From contig JAKABC010000128.1 in NCBI GenBank assembly GCA_021802025.1, positions 1 to 5,146 on the forward strand: 5,146 bases of DNA, written 5' to 3'. The notes under the pieces were generated by a model. It had not been told where the DNA came from and did not search any database. It saw only the letters and a list, made by a program, of their open reading frames with translations. The position numbers and the translations under genes were made by a program. Numbering within the stretch: the stretch's first letter is position 1; each line of letters starts with the position of its first letter. Origin of the DNA: Actinomycetes bacterium. Its GTDB lineage: Bacteria > Actinomycetota > Acidimicrobiia > Acidimicrobiales > RAAP-2. Shown here in pieces: positions 3,962 to 5,146 of this stretch.

Positions 3962-5146
3962 TCAGATGACCTCGGGGACCATCTCGATGGCGCCGCAGGG
4001 GCACTCGGCGACGCAGATCCCACACCCCTTGCAGTAGTCGTAGTCGATCTCGTAACGCTTCCCGGCACCGAGCTTGATCACCGCGTTGTCGGGGCAGACG
4101 CCGAAGCAGTTGTCGCACTCGAAGCAGTTCCCGCACGACAGGCAGCGACGGGCCTCGAACAAGGCGTTGTCCTCGGTCAGCCCGCCGACGACCTCTTCGA
4201 AGTTGGTCTGGCGACGCACGCGCTCGAGCTCGGGACGCTGGGTGCGCGGGGCGTCGGCGTAGTACCAGGTGGTGAGGTTCTCGAAGGTGGCCAGCGGGTG
4301 GCGCGCCGGGCGCTCGAAGTTCGATTCGGCGAGGTACGCGTCGATGCCGTGAGCGGCCCGCTTGCCGTGGCCGACGGCGACCGTGGCGGTGCGGTCCGAG
4401 GGTGCGACGTCCCCGCCGGCGAAGACGCCCGGAACGTCGGTCATCATCGACTCGGCGACCGGCACCACCCCGTCGGCCACGTGGACCGCGCTGCCCTCGA
4501 GGAGGGAGAGGTCGGTGTCCTGGCCGAGCGCCAGCACCAGGGCGTCGGCGTCGAGCTCCTCGAGCTCGCCGGTGGGCTCGGGGAAGCCTTCGGCGTTGAG
4601 CGCCATCTTCTCGATCACGAGCCGCTCGCCCTCGAAGCGCTCGATGGTCGAGAGCCAGCGCACCGTCACCCCCTCGCCCAGGGCCTGCTCGACCTCCTCG
4701 GCGTGGGCGGGCATCTTGGCGCGGTTGCGTCGATAGACGATGGTCGCGTCGGTCGCCCCGAGGCGGCGCGCCGTGCGCGCGGCGTCGAGGGCCGTGTCTC
4801 CGCCGCCGTAGACGACCACGCGTCGGCCGAGCAGGGGCGGGTCGTCCTCAGCCACCCGGTGCAGGAACGTCACGGCGTCGATGACCTTGGCCGAGTCGCC
4901 GGCCGGGATCGACACCCGCCGACCGAGCTGGGCGCCCACGGCGAGGAAGACGGCGTCGGCACCGAACTCGTCGCGCGCGGCAGCGATGTCCTCCACGGAG
5001 CGATCGAGGACGACCTCGATGCCCATCTCGATGATCCGGCCGACCTCGGCGTCGAGCACCTCTCGCGGTAGCCGGTAGGCGGGGATGCCGTAGCGCAGCA
5101 TCCCCCCGAGCCGCGACGCGCCGTCGACCAGGGTCACGGCGTGGCC
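3962..5146 (-). CDS. GltD-like FAD/NAD(P)H oxidoreductase with C-terminal 2[4Fe-4S] ferredoxin domain, N-terminus outside window
   Basis: The protein moves electrons between NAD(P)H, FAD and iron-sulfur clusters. It enters from the right edge: the first codons read G-H-A-V-T-L-V-D, the end of the first beta-alpha-beta unit of the FAD domain, so the FAD GxGxxG and any N-terminal cluster domain lie outside. The GTG at 5135-5137 is therefore internal. Counting from it as residue 1, GGMLRYGIPAYRLP (11-24) is the GltD signature, VVYGGGDTALDAARTARRLG (108-127) the NAD(P) site with YRRNRAKMPA after it, and VPGVFAGGDVAPSDRTATVA (235-254) the second FAD site. The tail has Cys338, 341, 344, 348 and Cys369, 372, 375, 379, two classical [4Fe-4S] motifs, plus Cys332, 335 and 381. 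This layout is known from NAD(P)H-linked subunits accompanying 2-oxoacid:ferredoxin oxidoreductases (PadH-like) and from glutamate synthase relatives. A true glutamate synthase small subunit would lack this C-terminal ferredoxin. The partner is not visible. Confidence 0.85.
   Translation of the reverse strand, partial: GHAVTLVDGASRLGGMLRYGIPAYRLPREVLDAEVGRIIEMGIEVVLDRSVEDIAAARDEFGADAVFLAVGAQLGRRVSIPAGDSAKVIDAVTFLHRVAEDDPPLLGRRVVVYGGGDTALDAARTARRLGATDATIVYRRNRAKMPAHAEEVEQALGEGVTVRWLSTIERFEGERLVIEKMALNAEGFPEPTGELEELDADALVLALGQDTDLSLLEGSAVHVADGVVPVAESMMTDVPGVFAGGDVAPSDRTATVAVGHGKRAAHGIDAYLAESNFERPARHPLATFENLTTWYYADAPRTQRPELERVRRQTNFEEVVGGLTEDNALFEARRCLSCGNCFECDNCFGVCPDNAVIKLGAGKRYEIDYDYCKGCGICVAECPCGAIEMVPEVI

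Noticed and set aside
3461..5071. A 1.6-kb open frame on the plus strand (536 codons) crossing the end of lldD and the whole antisense of the oxidoreductase gene.
   Set aside because: It overlaps two genes with unmistakable family motifs, and its own translation is Arg/Gly/Ala/Val-rich without any domain. Long antisense frames are expected in DNA with G or C at nearly every third codon position.

Overview
The window is very G+C-rich. Its codons end almost always in G or C, several starts are GTG, and one Thr-run linker precedes a Ser/Gly-rich tail. This suggests a high-GC actinomycete; Acidimicrobiia is a guess from the Thr/Ser-rich style, not something the sequence proves. There is no tRNA, rRNA, CRISPR array, insertion sequence or phage gene, and no gene-free stretch longer than about 132 bases.

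Left half, minus strand (about 1-2049). Three genes are read right to left: an ECF-type RNA polymerase sigma factor (1513-2049), a single-pass membrane protein overlapping it by 4 bases and best read as its anti-sigma factor (815-1516), and, after a 103-base gap, an exported Ala/Ser/Thr/Gly/Asn-rich protein that runs off the left edge (1-711). The leader upstream of the sigma gene carries a GGAAT-N16-CGTT pair pointing into the operon, which is the shape of an ECF autoregulatory promoter. The simplest reading is an envelope-signalling unit, with the exported protein as a possible sensor input or regulon member.

Middle, plus strand (2182-3932). A small membrane-anchored protein with an extracytoplasmic domain of unknown function (2182-2700) is divergent from the sigma operon. 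It is followed by an LldD-type FMN-dependent L-lactate dehydrogenase (2766-3932) with all expected catalytic residues. lldD has no Shine-Dalgarno, but a CATAAT hexamer is placed so that transcription would start on its GTG, so it may be leaderless.

Right end, minus strand (3962-5146). A GltD-like FAD/NAD(P)H oxidoreductase with a C-terminal double [4Fe-4S] ferredoxin domain enters from the right edge without its N-terminus and converges on lldD across 29 bases. Proteins of this layout usually feed or drain electrons for 2-oxoacid:ferredoxin oxidoreductases or related complexes. LldD makes pyruvate, so a functional link is possible, but the partner genes lie outside the window.
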